Positions 1-63,540 of a stretch of 64,000 nt of DNA are shown in pieces. This DNA comes from Amoebidium appalachense. Its lineage: Eukaryota > Ichthyosporea. The notes below the pieces were generated by a model. The model was given only the letters and a program-made list of their open reading frames with translations, made no database searches and was not told the origin of the DNA. Where the stretch lies: the NCBI GenBank assembly GCA_963693365.1, contig CAVNZM010000006.1, positions 5,146,001 through 5,210,000 on the forward strand, written 5' to 3'. A program made the translations under genes and the position numbers. Position 1 is the stretch's first letter. Each line of letters opens with the position of its first letter.

Positions 1-149
<149 letters not shown>

Positions 150-177
150 CGTACCTTTGCACCCCTGCACGCCACAG

Positions 178-520
178 GACTGGGTGTATGTCAACACGGA
201 CTGCCTTGAAATTACGGTGGAAATGTCGTGTTGTAGAAACCCCCCACCTAACGAGATCGAGACTTGGTGGAACTACCACAAGTATGCCTTCCCCCCCCCC
301 GCCCTCCCCTTCCACCCCCCCACAAACAACAAAAAGCAAAGACCAACAACAACGTAATAAACACACACATACCTGCATGCTTTTCCGCACACACACGACC
401 ACACACACAGGCACGCGGACAGGAGCATGTGCACACACAGGCGCGTGCACACACACACGCGTACACACACAAACGTACACATGAACACACACACATGCAC
501 ACTCATAGCACACACACACA

Positions 521-563
<43 letters not shown>

Positions 564-1228
564 GCGCGCACACACACACACCCATATTTTCTGCACTCTG
601 CATGGTGCTGTAGGAATGGTCTGTTGTCCGTTATGACTGTGTACCTCGTACTCTATAACAAAAATTCTACCCCCCCCCCCCCCTCCCACCCCTTTCCCAA
701 CCCCTTAGCGGCAAACTGTAGAGCACATTCTTACCCCTTCCCCCCCCCCCCCCCCCCCCTTCCCCCCCCTCCTCCCCCCCCCCCCCCCCCCCCCCCCCTC
801 TCCCCCCTCCCCCCCCCCCCCCCCCCCCCCCCCGCATGCTCCCCTCCCCCCGGAGTGAAAATGTCATTGGTAAAATATACTGCATTCTAACCCTTTCTCC
901 CCTCCCTCCCATCCTCCCCTCTTCCCCTTCCCCTTGTCCCCCCTCCCCCCTCCCCCCTCCCCCCTCTTCCCCCAATCCTCTCCAAACAGACGTGCCATAG
1001 ACGAATACATGCGCCACGTGCACTACGGGATCAAAGGCTTCGTTCGTAGCAGCAAGGGGGATCCAATTTCCAAGGCGGTTATCCACGTAGATGGGATAGA
1101 AAAAGATATCCACAGCACCCCCCTGGGTGACTATTTCCGCCTGATGGTGCCCGGCAAGACGTACAAGATGATGGTCAGTGCACCGGGGTATTTGGTATGT
1201 ATGGAAAACTTTGTTGGACCTTCCCCCT

Positions 1229-1262
<34 letters not shown>

Positions 1263-2218
1263 ACCTTGTATAAGTTTTTTTTCCTTCTTTTTTTCTCTCT
1301 CTCCCCTTCCAAATCAGTACAACATCATCGGTTATTTGTGTTTCGTATTGTGTAATACAGTTTACCCCCCCTCCCCCCCTTTCCCCCTTCCCCTCCTCTT
1401 CCCCGCAAACCTACCCTTTCACTGCCCTTCCACCCCCAACATATCACGTATTATCCTGAGAATGGCATTAATAAATATTGTATGGGCGGTTGCGCTTGTG
1501 CCACTGTCCTTGCACGCATTCATTGAAACTTCATTGTTCTTGACTCAAAGAAACCCCCTTCCTCTCTCTGTTGCCTGTGTTCTAAATCGACATTTTTGCC
1601 CTTGCACATTCTATGCTTCGTCCACTCATCCAAAAACCAATGCCACTTTCACCAAATCCTACCCCCCCCCCCCCCCTCTCCCCGCTTCCCCCTCCACACA
1701 CACACACACGAACACCACCTCCATCACTGACTGTCCAACCAACCCCCTCCCCTCCCTCTTTCCCTCTTCCCCCCCACTCCCCTCCTTCCCCCCCTCTCCC
1801 CCCCCCCTCCCCCCTGCCCCCCTCGCTCCCCCCCCTCCCCCCCCCCCTCCCCCCTCCCAATTCAGAACGAGTCATTCACCGTGACGGTCCCACCCACCGG
1901 CCCCGCCACCCAAAACATTACCCTCCGATCTGCCTTTGAAACACCCGAGGTTTCCACCACCATCACCCCGAACAAATCCATCGGCGTAGGCGCGGTTACG
2001 GGGGAAGGGATGTCCAACACAGATGATGAAAAGTTTGTGTTTGAACATCATAATGGGCCGGAGATGGATCGTCTGTTGAAGCACTATGCAAGCACTTATC
2101 CTCAGTTGGTGCGGCTTAACTCAATGGGGAGGACTAACCAGGTGTGTGGAAAGTTTTCCCCAAACTTCCTGTTTTCTTTTTTTTTTCTTTTTTCTTTTTT
2201 TTTTTTTTGTGGGTGGGT

Positions 2219-2257
<39 letters not shown>

Positions 2258-3944
2258 CGGGAATTGGTGTTTGTGTGTGTGGGTGGGTGGGTGGGTGGGT
2301 GGGTAAGGAGGAGGGGGGAAGGAGGGGGGGGGGAGGGGGGGGGAGGGGGGGGGGGGGCAACCCACGGGTGCTGGGTAGTATATATTACAGAGTGATGGTG
2401 GTGGTATTGGTGGTGATGGGGAGGAGTTGAAAGGGACGTTTGGGCATAAGATACTTAGTAAGTGGGTATGTAGCTGATTTTTTTGTGTTTTCCACTTTTC
2501 TTTTTTTGTTTTGGGGTGGGTGTGGAGAGGAGGGAGGGTTCGGGGTGTAGGTGGGTCTGGGTGTGTGAGTGCCTGCATGTGTCGGTGTGTGCCTGTGTGT
2601 GTGGGTACAAGCCTGTGTGTGTGTGTGTGTGTGTGTGTGCATGTATGCCTGTGTGTGTGTGTGTGTGTATTTGTGTGTGCGTTTGTGCGTGTGTGTTTTG
2701 TTAAGGGAAAGTGCAGGGTACCTCGCTAATCCAAACCAACCGAATTTAACCCCTTTAGGGCCGGAACATGTGGGTGGTGGAATTGACCAATCAACCCGCC
2801 GACGACAAGCGAATGAGTGAAGAGTTCATCCTTAGACCCCGCGTAAAATACATCGCGAATATTCACGGTGACGAGGTGTTGGGCCGCGAGATTCTATTGG
2901 CTTTCATCCACCACGTGACCCAAAATTACGGAAAGGACCCCCAAATTACGCAACTTCTGGACTCCACCCGCATCTACATTGCACCAAGTCTCAACCCGGA
3001 CGGGTACAACAAGCACGTACGCGAGAACGCAAATGGGATCGATCTGAACCGAAATTTCCCGGACCAGTTTTGCGGCGAACCCAAGGACGGGTACCAAAAC
3101 GAAACTCTGAACATTATGCAGTGGGTCCAATCGATGACTTTCACACTTTCCATAAGTTTCCACGGGGGGGCTCTTGGTGCTTTCTACCCATGGGATAACA
3201 GCGGGTCTATGAATTGTCAGTGGGTGAGTGACGGGGGAAAAGAGAGTGTTACGCCGGATAACGACGTTTTCCACCACTTAGCGACTGTGTTTGCAAACAA
3301 CCACAAGAACATGCACACTGCTACGTGCCCCGATGAGGATACGAAATTCGAGCATGGGGTCTATAACGCTGCCCACTGGTAGGACCCCCCCCCCCCCCCC
3401 CCTCCCTCCCCCTACGTGTATGCGTACGTCGTACTCTGTTCGCATTCAAACCCCCCCTGTCTTCTTTCAGAGGTGTCCTTTCAGGACAGACCACTGTGTG
3501 GAGACATCTTTACTTCCATGCAACCGGGCATGGTTGCTCTGTGTCGTGCATCTGTAAGCACATACGCGTTTTTCACTGCACTGCATTAGTTTGCACACAC
3601 ATCTTAACCTTTTTGCTCACCTTGCTTGCATAAGCAACCCTGCTCGTCTTTGATCAAGACGGGTTGACCCACCCAAGTTCAGTTGATGCTGCTGTCTGAG
3701 TTGGAGCGTCGTATATACGCGGGCTAAGGGGTCGAAACTCAGACGCAATTGATGACTTGGGCCCTCCCTGAAGATGGGCTCTGCTTATAACGCATACTGT
3801 GCGCATGGCTGATGTTGCATACTTGAATGTTTGCCTTTGCATGTGTCCTGCACCATGCTTCTCATCGTGTATGCGTACGTCGTACTCTGTTCGCATTCAA
3901 ACCCCCCTCCTCCCCCCTCCCCCTCCCCCCTCCCCCCCGCCCCC

Positions 3945-4004
<60 letters not shown>

Positions 4005-4104
4005 ACCCCTGTTTGTTTGCTGCATGGAAGAAAGACCAGAACGTCCAAGGCACACGGGCTGATGGTAGTATGAAGAGATGTCGGCAGCGCACACACACAC
4101 GTAC

Positions 4105-4184
<80 letters not shown>

Positions 4185-5300
4185 ACACTATTGAGAGACC
4201 TACATGTCTTATGAAATAGGAAAAACAGGAAAAAGGAAGCACACCGTCCCCCCCCCCCCTTTCCCCAGGACTTGCCTGCATGTTTGTTTGGGTTCTGTTT
4301 TTTGTGCTCGTTTTGTGGATTTTTGCTTTCCATGTTTCCCACCATCTATTTGCATGCCGCCTCTCACATCCATGCCCTACCCCCTCCCTCCCCTCGCTAC
4401 ACGCACACACACACGCCCACGTCCATGCTCACGCCCACACACGTGCGTTATCACCCGCCACCACCCACCCACCCACCCACCCGTTCCTCTCCCCCCCCCC
4501 TCCCCCCCCCCCCCCCCCCCCCCAACACACACACACACAGGTACCAGCTCAAGGGAGGCATGCAAGACTGGAACTATTGGAAAACAGGCTGCATGGAAAT
4601 CACCGTCGAACTAAGCTGCAACAAATGGCCAAAGGCGGAAGATTTGGAGCCCGAATGGAACAACAACAAAGACGCGTTGATTAACTACCTTAAAGAGGCT
4701 CACAGGGGGATTAAGGGCATAGTCGTTCAATCGGACGGCGTGACGCCCGCGATCGGTGCGACGGTATTGGTCGATGGCAACGCGCACACCGTAAAAACTG
4801 GTCCCAACGGAGAGTTTTTCCGGGTTTTGCTTCCCGGAAATTACACGATTACGGTTACTCCGTCGGATAGCGACGTCGATTCCGGGCCTGCCCGTGCTAC
4901 TGCTGAGGTCGGGGAGCTCCCGGCGCAGCCGGTTATTCTCAGAGTGGTACTTTCAAAACCGGAAAAGCAATTTCCGGTAAAAATCGTCGCGATCGCGTTT
5001 GTCGGGGTGGGTCTGCTCTCGTTTGTTGCCGCGGTTGTGTTTATGGTAAAGCGGAAATTAGGAAAACTGTCTTCCGGTATGAGCGGTTTTGTAAATGGCA
5101 TGTCGTCGGTAGATAGCGAAGATAATAATGAATTATTGAGTGATGATGAAGAAAGGGGGGCTTTTAGAAATTCGGTGCCTATGGAGGTTGTGTCTGGGGG
5201 TGTGCACATGGGGTCTAACGGGAACGGGGTGAGTGCTAGGGACCAATCAAGACAGGCGCATTCGCTGATGGCTAGCGATAGCGAGGGGGATTATGACTAG
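178..5300 (+). CDS. CPD: Carboxypeptidase D-like M14 metallocarboxypeptidase, 5' end missing
   Basis: Exons 178-281, 990-1194, 1866-2141, 2759-3378 and 4541-5300 join in frame at GT-AG introns and give about 654 residues plus a TAG stop. The first exon may have a different acceptor, and more exons lie left of the window. The product removes C-terminal basic residues from peptides in the secretory pathway in animals. Seen: the end of one peptidase domain with its catalytic Glu in ITVEMSC; a transthyretin-like domain (GIKGFV onward); then a second complete M14 domain with zinc ligands HGDE and SFHGG, the NPDG and DLNRNFPD motifs, GGMQDWNYW and catalytic Glu in ITVELSC; a second transthyretin-like domain; one transmembrane helix (VAIAFVGVGLLSFVAAVVF); and a cytosolic tail with acidic clusters (SDDEE, DSEGDYD). 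The membrane-proximal domain keeps its catalytic residues, whereas the third domain of vertebrate CPD is inactive. Intron 4 carries two copies of the poly(C)-tailed repeat. Confidence 0.93.
590..669 (+). repeat. Short-subfamily poly(C)-tailed repeat, carboxypeptidase intron 1
   Basis: It contains TTGTCCGTTATGACTGTGTA and ends in ATTCTA directly before a C tract. It matches the copy at 48185-48273 over its last 50 or so bases. It is in sense with the host gene. Confidence 0.65.
3416..3450 (+). repeat. 3' fragment of the long poly(C)-tailed repeat
   Basis: About 35 bases (TGTATGCGTACGTCGTACTC, then TGTTCGCATTCAAA) identical to the 3' end of the copy at 3604-3901, again followed by C residues. 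It is a severely 5'-truncated or duplicated copy in carboxypeptidase intron 4. Confidence 0.75.
3604..3901 (+). mobile_element. Diverged copy of the long poly(C)-tailed SINE-like element
   Basis: It aligns with the full copies at 50979 and 56697 from the TTAACC region through AAGCAACCCTGCTCGTCT, GATCAAGACGGG, TGGGCTCTGCTTAT and a terminal TTCAAA before a C tract. It has many substitutions and is clearly older. The hairpin arms are GTCTGAGTT and AACTCAGAC, a perfect inverted repeat. The corresponding arms of the young copies also pair but differ in sequence. It lies in carboxypeptidase intron 4, sense orientation. Confidence 0.8.
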
Positions 5301-6364
5301 CGGGTGATGTGTTCGTATGTGTGTGTGTGGTGGAGTTAAGGTATAGAATAGGAAGCATGTTAATGTGTTGATGTATGCTAGTTGATGCTCTTGAGATGTG
5401 TAGGGGAGTGGGTGGGGAGGGGGGGATCGTTTGTTTTATAGGGTGCTTTTTTTTTGGGGGGGGGGGGGGGGGGGGGGGTTAGTAGTGTGTGGGTGTGTGT
5501 GTGGGGGGGGGGGGGGGGGGGAAGGGGGGGGTACCTACATGTTCCTTCATAGATGCAAGAGTAATAGGATATAATGTGGTTTGTGCTCCAAATCGTTCCA
5601 ATGGCTTTGTAGGGCCTGGTTGCCTCAGTGAGGTACATAGATGGAACGGTGTTGTATGATTCTTTGTATGAGCGCAAACTCGAAGTATAACTTAGAGTCC
5701 GTTATGTGTGGAGTGGGTGTCAATGTCGTTGAAATATCGAATCTGGTCACACCGAATACGTCGTCTTTAAAAACATGAATCTGCTTTCTAGAAAACGCAT
5801 CGCACGGTTCTTACGCTTTAGCCTAGGATACTTTTTAAGTTGTTTTTGTAGGCAATATGTAATGAAACTCAAGCAAGCAAGGTCTGCCATGATGCATATA
5901 CATGTACATGCAACCCCTGTTCAGTGTTGCAAATGTCGCACCACCACCACCCCCGTACAAAGAGTTTTGTGTGTATGTGTATGTGTGTGTGTGTGTTTGT
6001 GGGTGGTGGTGGTGGTGGTGGTGGTGGTCACCGTGGTGGTGGTGGTGGTGTGTTTGAGTGAGCGTGTGCGTGTGTGTGTCCGCGGCCGAGGGGGGGGAGG
6101 GGGGCTGCTTCGCAGATTTGACCTTGAATTACGAGGCATATATCCCTGACAATATGCAGTAAAAGTAAGCCATCTCGGGCCACAGGCACCATTATGGCCC
6201 CATATTAATTAGGTGGGTACGGGTGGTGGAGGTGGTGGTGCACGTGGGGGGGGGGGGGGGGGGGGGGGGAGGGGGGGGGGGGGGGATAACTGAAAGCTCT
6301 TGGAGTGTAGTTGGTAGGACACAGACTCCGAGTGCACACACACACACAGTGTCACAGTGACACA

Positions 6365-6427
<63 letters not shown>

Positions 6428-7033
6428 AGGAAAAAAAAAGAATCACACTAGCTGCATTGAACAGCTCAACAGCCTGAGGCCTCTACCTATCCTTTTGCCG
6501 CTGAGGGCCCACTAAGGTTAACGTTATAGGGCATAGCAGTGCGTGGTGGCTGTTTTCTTGTTTTTTTTTTTTGCAAATTATCGATATGAAGTTCACGAGG
6601 TTGACCTTGTTGCACTTGGTAAACATTGACATGTAGCAATACTGAATATTGAAAGTTGCAAAAAAAATAAAAAAAATGGCCGCTCGATCAATGACATGAG
6701 CCTGACCCACAATCAAATTCAAAAAGTGTTTTTATACACTTTCGGACCATCTGCACGTCTGTCACTTCGCGATCACACCCACCCTGTGTTGCATTATGGG
6801 CTATGCAGTCGCTGGGGTACCAAAGCAATTCACACTACACAATACCGGATCGAATCGTCCCAAAATACACAAACCCGACTCGGCCCACTGGACCGAATCC
6901 ACTAGAAGCTACTGCTACCGAGGGAGCCCCCCCCCCCCCCCGATGCCCGTGTGCAGATATCTATGTTATGTGCGTCTGCGCGCGCAGGGGTGTGTGTGGT
7001 GTGCGCGTGCGCACATGTGTGTGTGTGTGTGAC

Positions 7034-7079
<46 letters not shown>

Positions 7080-7829
7080 GAAATAAGCTTGAAAGCTGCG
7101 ACGGGGAAAGAAAATATGTGCGGGCGGGAGGGTGGGCGATGAGAGAGGAGGCGACGGGGAATATGCTAATAGACGACCTCGCGCCCATCTAGCCTCCTCT
7201 TTCCTTAGCTTCTTGCCGGGCCGTGATGTCCGTCGTCATACACAGGTTCACACACGCATTGAACACGTGCACACCTACATACATATGATCTATATACGTG
7301 GATTTACATTTCCAAATCAACAAAGAAGAGAAAGTTTACTAATATTTCCGCATCCCATTTCCAAACCATCAATTTGATAAGATTCAATACGGTATTAAAG
7401 TTTAATAATATTCAATACGGTATTATGCCACTGCGACATTCAAGCATCATCATTAGTAGACGTATGTATACTCAGGATTTCCGTCTATTAAGTATACATG
7501 TTTGGGTGCCAAAGAAGTAGGCACAGGTGTTACTTGGGTACATATTGATATGAACACACACTAGGAAACCCAACACATGTAGAGCACCAAATCTTTCCAT
7601 TCACTATCCTAGTATTCCATGTCGCTATCGCTCCCCGTCAAGTCGGGAGGCATATTTTAAAGCACAGACAAAACTGCTCGTTCTCAAAACTCGTATCACA
7701 AACTTCTTACCGTGATATAGCCGTCGCATTTCATACATCCCTGTCTAAGACTTGGGCGGTTACCAGCCCTTCATTCCTAACACCACCTACTGGCGTCATT
7801 CCCGCCCCTGTCCCAAAGAAACCTTTGTG

Positions 7830-7866
<37 letters not shown>

Positions 7867-7904
7867 CCCCCCCCCTCTCCCTGAGTCCCCCCTGCCCTCC
7901 GTTT
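5301..7904. other. Intergenic region between convergent genes
   Basis: It holds the 3' flanks of the carboxypeptidase gene (+) and the orphan gene (-). There are poly(G) tracts at about 5456-5520 and 6246-6290, GT, GGT and CA repeats, and a 16-base direct repeat around ATTCAATACGGTATTA at 7382 and 7411. ORFs here are short and have no recognisable domains. I see no gene. Confidence 0.6.
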
Positions 7905-15844
<7,940 letters not shown>

Positions 15845-15861
<17 letters not shown>

Positions 15862-15899
15862 TCTTCAACACAAACGACTGTCTAAAACAGTGAAACATG
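15845..15899 (+). other. Candidate first exon of a small divergent gene (weak)
   Basis: ATG at 15845 opens 18 codons (MAAGSILQHKRLSKTVKH) followed by a consensus donor GTAAGT at 15900. A good pyrimidine-tract acceptor occurs at 16960, and two possible continuation frames follow. One is an acceptor at 16960 leading to a CGRCGG-containing frame. The other starts at 16980 and runs to a TGA at about 17097. The exon overlaps the first 17 coding bases of the orphan gene on the other strand. The signal could equally be a 5'-UTR intron acceptor on the minus strand. I do not recognise a product. Confidence 0.2.
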
Positions 15900-16457
15900 G
15901 TAAGTGGATTGTGAAACAAAATTAATTTTCAGTTCTTTCGTGGACACCAGTCTCAAGATTTGTGGGAACATAGTAGGGTGTCCAAATAATGCACGTGTAC
16001 GAGATTGTGAACCCCTGTGCACCTTCGACTCTCTGCCTCCGCCTCCCTCTCTGCCACTCTACTCCCCATGTTCCACCTGTTCTTCTTCTCCCCTGCTCCC
16101 TTTCCCTCTTCTATCTCTCTTTCACACTCACACACACATTCTCTCTCTGTGTGTGTATGCGTGTGCCGCTGCATTATGTCTCTTCGTAGTCACCTATCAA
16201 TTGTGTGTATGACAGTGTATGCGTGTCATCCATGGGGAAAAAATGTGTGCACGTGCTCGTTGCCTGTAGCGTGGACAGATGTGTATGCAATCCCATGATG
16301 TGCATGTGATTTTATGTGTGCGCCTGATATCTTGCTTGTGCTGCTTGTGGGTGTATATGTATGTACATGCGTGTGTGGGTGTCCTGTACGTATTAAAGGT
16401 ATGCCTGTGTGTATTCGTGTGTGCCTGTGTGCGTGGGTGTGCGCGCACGAGCATGTG

Positions 16458-16516
<59 letters not shown>

Positions 16517-17798
16517 TGTGTGGTTGTGTGTGTGTGTGTATGCAAGCGTGCCTGTGTGCGTGTATGCGTTTTAATTTTGTGTGCGTGCGTGCAAGTGTGC
16601 GTGCGTGCGAGTGTACATGTGCGTGTGTGCGCATGTGTTAAAAAGTCCTTCAGCACGAGACAGTTACACCGATTCTCATCCCACGTACCTGAATTGAAAC
16701 TCCTGGAATCTTCGGTATCATAAAAGTAAGTTGTAAAAAGTTTGAGGCATCTATTTTAGAGCCACACCATTACGTTCGAACCCCTTACGATTTTTCAAGT
16801 GTCGAGTGAGGTAGAAAATGGAACGTGTTGGGCTCAGTTAAGCTCTCCGGCGTAACAAGATGCTATTCTCTTCCATTGAGTAACCACGCGCTTGCTCCCA
16901 AAAAAAGGTCCTCTATGCTATACGCAAAATAGTCGCCTTTCCCTTTTTGTCCTTTTTCAGTAGAGAAACTTTTAATAAGTATACCAACTCAAAACAGATT
17001 CCTCCCAGCTTGTGGCCGTTGTGGCGGAGGACTCCTTGGCGGGAAAGCATCGTTTGCGCAAACATGGCTCACAACTGCTTACGTATGTGACGAAGTGAGG
17101 TCTAATACTAGATATCAATTCGTGGTGAACATAGCCATGCAAAGTACAGGGAATTTTGAAAGTATAATACACACTAAGGTTGGTTGGTTACATAATAACC
17201 TCAGTATAGAGCAACAGGAGCATTATGATGGAGAATTAGTTGAGTATAATAGTATTATTAGTCTGAGTTGCACTGCCTGAGAAGGGAAGGGAGGGGGCCC
17301 CAGGGGGTAAAGAAGTTAGCGCCCCGGCCAACACGCGGCAAAACGCCCAAAAGGAGGAGCTTGTTTTACTCAACAGTAAAAGACAAATCGAACATCCATA
17401 TGAATGCTTAGTAGTGGGAAAGCGGTAAAAGCGGTAGACGCTAAAACCAACTGCCTCTGAATCCCGTTGATTATTTATACTTCAAAAATCGCCTAGTGTG
17501 ACACGAGTACATCTGTGGGTCAGTCGCGCCTACAAGCACTGGCCTGCCCAGATAAGAAAATAAAAATCATAAATCTACATTTTGAAAAAATGCATAGCTA
17601 TAGGCTTAGCATCACTTAGTCGTTTCCCATGGTCTCTGCCCGATGACCCTATGCTTGTTCTAGAGCAGTTGTCCTAATCCTACCCCCCCCCCCCCCACAC
17701 ACACACAAACACACACACCACCCTCACCGAGAGGACCATTAGCACAGGAAACGAACAATAAAGCATGAGAGCACAACGTTGAATATTAAATGCCAACC

Positions 17799-17841
<43 letters not shown>

Positions 17842-17898
17842 ACCCACCCACCCACCCACCCACCCACCCACCCACACCCACACCCACAAATTTTCCCA
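15862..17898. other. Intergenic region upstream of the orphan gene and 3' of NCAPD2
   Basis: It contains the presumed promoter of the orphan gene, GT-rich DNA at about 16300-16640, and unique, AT-richer sequence at 16640-17680. A poly(C)/(CA)n stretch begins at about 17683. Apart from the weak candidate at 15845 I see no gene or structured RNA. Confidence 0.55.
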
Positions 17899-38003
<20,105 letters not shown>

Positions 38004-38802
38004 ACTTCCTGCAGATGGGAAGACGTTTTACTCAGTTGGTAGAGTATTGGGGCGTAAACAAAAAGCTCTACAAATATTAGCTTTCGCTGCCTGGAACACA
38101 AGCAAAATAAAAAAAGAAAAAAAGAGCACGCCAGAACTCGGCCTAGCATCAAAAAATACCTTCTCCGTATAAACCTCTTTCTTCTATTTCCTCCCCTCAG
38201 TTCAGTTGTCTTTGTTGTGTTTATGATGATTATGTTAATGATTATCTTGTCTCTTCGCAAAACTTTCACAGGTCGAGGCATATGGATGACAGATGCTGCT
38301 TCTAACGGTCGCGAGTCTCTGGAGCGGTTTTTGATTTGAATTTTGACAGCCAATCAACGCTCGGTTTTTTGCCGCCAAAACAATTCGGGTCGATTAGCTT
38401 TTCGAATCACACTCTGATTCGTTTCCGGCTCAGAATTTCGGGTCTTTTGAACCAATCAAACGGGAAAATAGATTAGCTTTTTTACGCATTTACGCAAACC
38501 AATCTATTCGGCATTCCTATCTGGCTTGCGACTGTTTCACGCAGTGCACTCATTAGCCCCTAATATCTGGGCATGCCAGTTGTTCGTTCACCTTCGCTCC
38601 ATAGTTCTTTTTACTAAGTAGCCTACGCCGAACACAATACATTTTACAAACGCGTCATATGCATTATGAAAGCATTTTCGGGGCTGCTGCTCACGTTTAA
38701 GGGCAGGAGAAGCTGACAGGAGAACTGTATGTAGGATAGTATTGCTCTTTCTAGGGTTTCCAACAGTTCCACCGGCTTGGACCTTAGATTAGAACAAGCA
38801 CC
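38004..38802. promoter_or_regulatory. Bidirectional promoter of NCAPD2 and MCM3AP
   Basis: The start codons of the two divergent genes are 800 bases apart, with no gene between. CCAAT boxes lie at 38350-38354, 38452-38456 and 38499-38503. The region is free of the microsatellites found everywhere else in the window. Transcription starts cannot be placed from sequence alone. Confidence 0.75.
38365..38380 (-). promoter_or_regulatory. E2F-like site
   Basis: Reverse strand TTTTGGCGGCAAAAAA, close to the classical E2F/DP site. CGGGAAAA at 38461 is a possible second half-site. It sits between CCAAT boxes, as in cell-cycle promoters of other eukaryotes. Function is inferred. Confidence 0.45.
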
Positions 38803-61698
<22,896 letters not shown>

Positions 61699-62749
61699 GT
61701 GAAGGAGGGGGGAGGGGAAGGGAGGGAGGGAGAGGGGGGGAGGGGGGGGGGGGGGGGGGGGGGAGGGGGGGGGGATAGTAAAGGTGTATGGATTAAGGGG
61801 AGGGTGGGGAGATTTTTGTTTTTTGTTTTTTTGGGTCTTTGTTTGAGTGATCTGGTGGGAGTGACGGTCTGGTAAGACTTAAAGACGAAAATAGGTTGAT
61901 GTGGAATAGAAAATGGCAAGGTATAAGAGGATTTCTTCCAAAAAAAATAGAAGAAAGCACCGATGTATGAGGGGCAGCAATCCAGGTTCATGATCTCTTT
62001 TCTCCTCTCGTATAAAATAAGTTGTTGTGGAGACAAGCGACATGTGTGTTGTCAGGGAGTGAGTTCAACACACAACCAGATATACCATTTCAAGTAATTC
62101 TCGAATGATTTTCCACGTATCAAAGGTCATGTAAACGTGTGACCAATGCCTAGTGCTTCGTTTTACCTTATATGATGTGTTGTGGCCGACACGATTCAGT
62201 GTCATTAGGGTCTATTCTGTTTTCGGGTGCCATATGTTTAATTTGATGATGTGAATGTCCCCAGTCGGTATGAACCGCTGGCAAAAATATATGGAGAGTG
62301 TTGATACTCGAGTGTCTATCTACTGTTGTCCAGTGTCCACACGTTGCTATAAACTTGACACCACATATGAGCCTGATCATGAGAAGCACGTGAACCCGTA
62401 CGTGCCAACTTAAACAATATTTGCACGGACACACTGACTGGTCGACCACAGGCACCCACATGCGCACACACGCATGGTGCTCACACACTCACACACTCGC
62501 ACACACACACCCACACACGACCCAGTCGGCGGGTAGGTCTGACTAATTAGTTAGCAACAGTCGATAAAATGCGTGTCGTGGTGGCATGGTCACCCCCCCG
62601 GGGGGGACACCACTTATCTATGGACTAACAGGGGGTGCAGAGGTCAGAAATGAGCAGGATCATGCTTTGAATAATTGGTGGAAGGAGATGGTCCAGGACT
62701 CGGTTTGGGCTAGTCTGCACGTGCACGGTGGAGGGAAATGTGTGTGTGT

Positions 62750-62790
<41 letters not shown>

Positions 62791-63493
62791 GATGGGTTTA
62801 AGGGGAAAGTTGCGGCTGGTGCGACCCACCGGGGGGGGGAGGGTGGGGAGCTTCTTTCAAGGGTAAATTTACTGATCTATGTGCCTCATACACGAGATGG
62901 ACAATAAAGAGGGTCCTCATACTGTGTGCCCTCGACTAAACCTATACTTAGAGTTAACGCAGTGATCAACCACAATTATTGGCCAATCAAAAACTTTAAA
63001 AGCACATAGATAATTTTTTTTCACACTAGATGCAATTAATACATACACCGAAGTACCATGGACATACACTGTCAGATGTACATGTACACGAATAGAAACA
63101 ACCGACTACGGTATGTAGGGGCTCCCTATGCAATTATACCGTAACTAATACAGCTATGTTTAAATTTAATTAAAATCACTTTAGTTTAAAATAAACAATT
63201 TTAAAGCATGTACCAAGAAAGATGAAGAGAGGTGCAAATATACAGTGTCACTGCTAACCAGCTTAATGTCTCTGGGGACACAAAATCGCAATGCAAGGAG
63301 AATCTATAGTAGCTACAAATGTCACATGAAAATCCAGCAATTTTGTGGGTGATGCCTGTGCAAATCGATGACACGTGCACCCACACATACACAATACAAC
63401 TTGGCACCAAACCAAACTATTCCTTCTACCCCACCTCCCCGTCCCCCTTCCCCCCCCTCCCCCCCGGGCCCCCCCCTCCGGCCCCCCCCCCCC

Positions 63494-63540
<47 letters not shown>

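Noticed and set aside
2362-2410. Possible antisense copy of the poly(C) repeat in carboxypeptidase intron 3
   Set aside because: Only a short stretch near a G tract resembles the family (TATATTACAGAGTG). Too weak to count.
62592-62610. C7G7 palindrome as a regulatory site
   Set aside because: Homopolymer C and G runs are common throughout the window, so a chance junction is likely.
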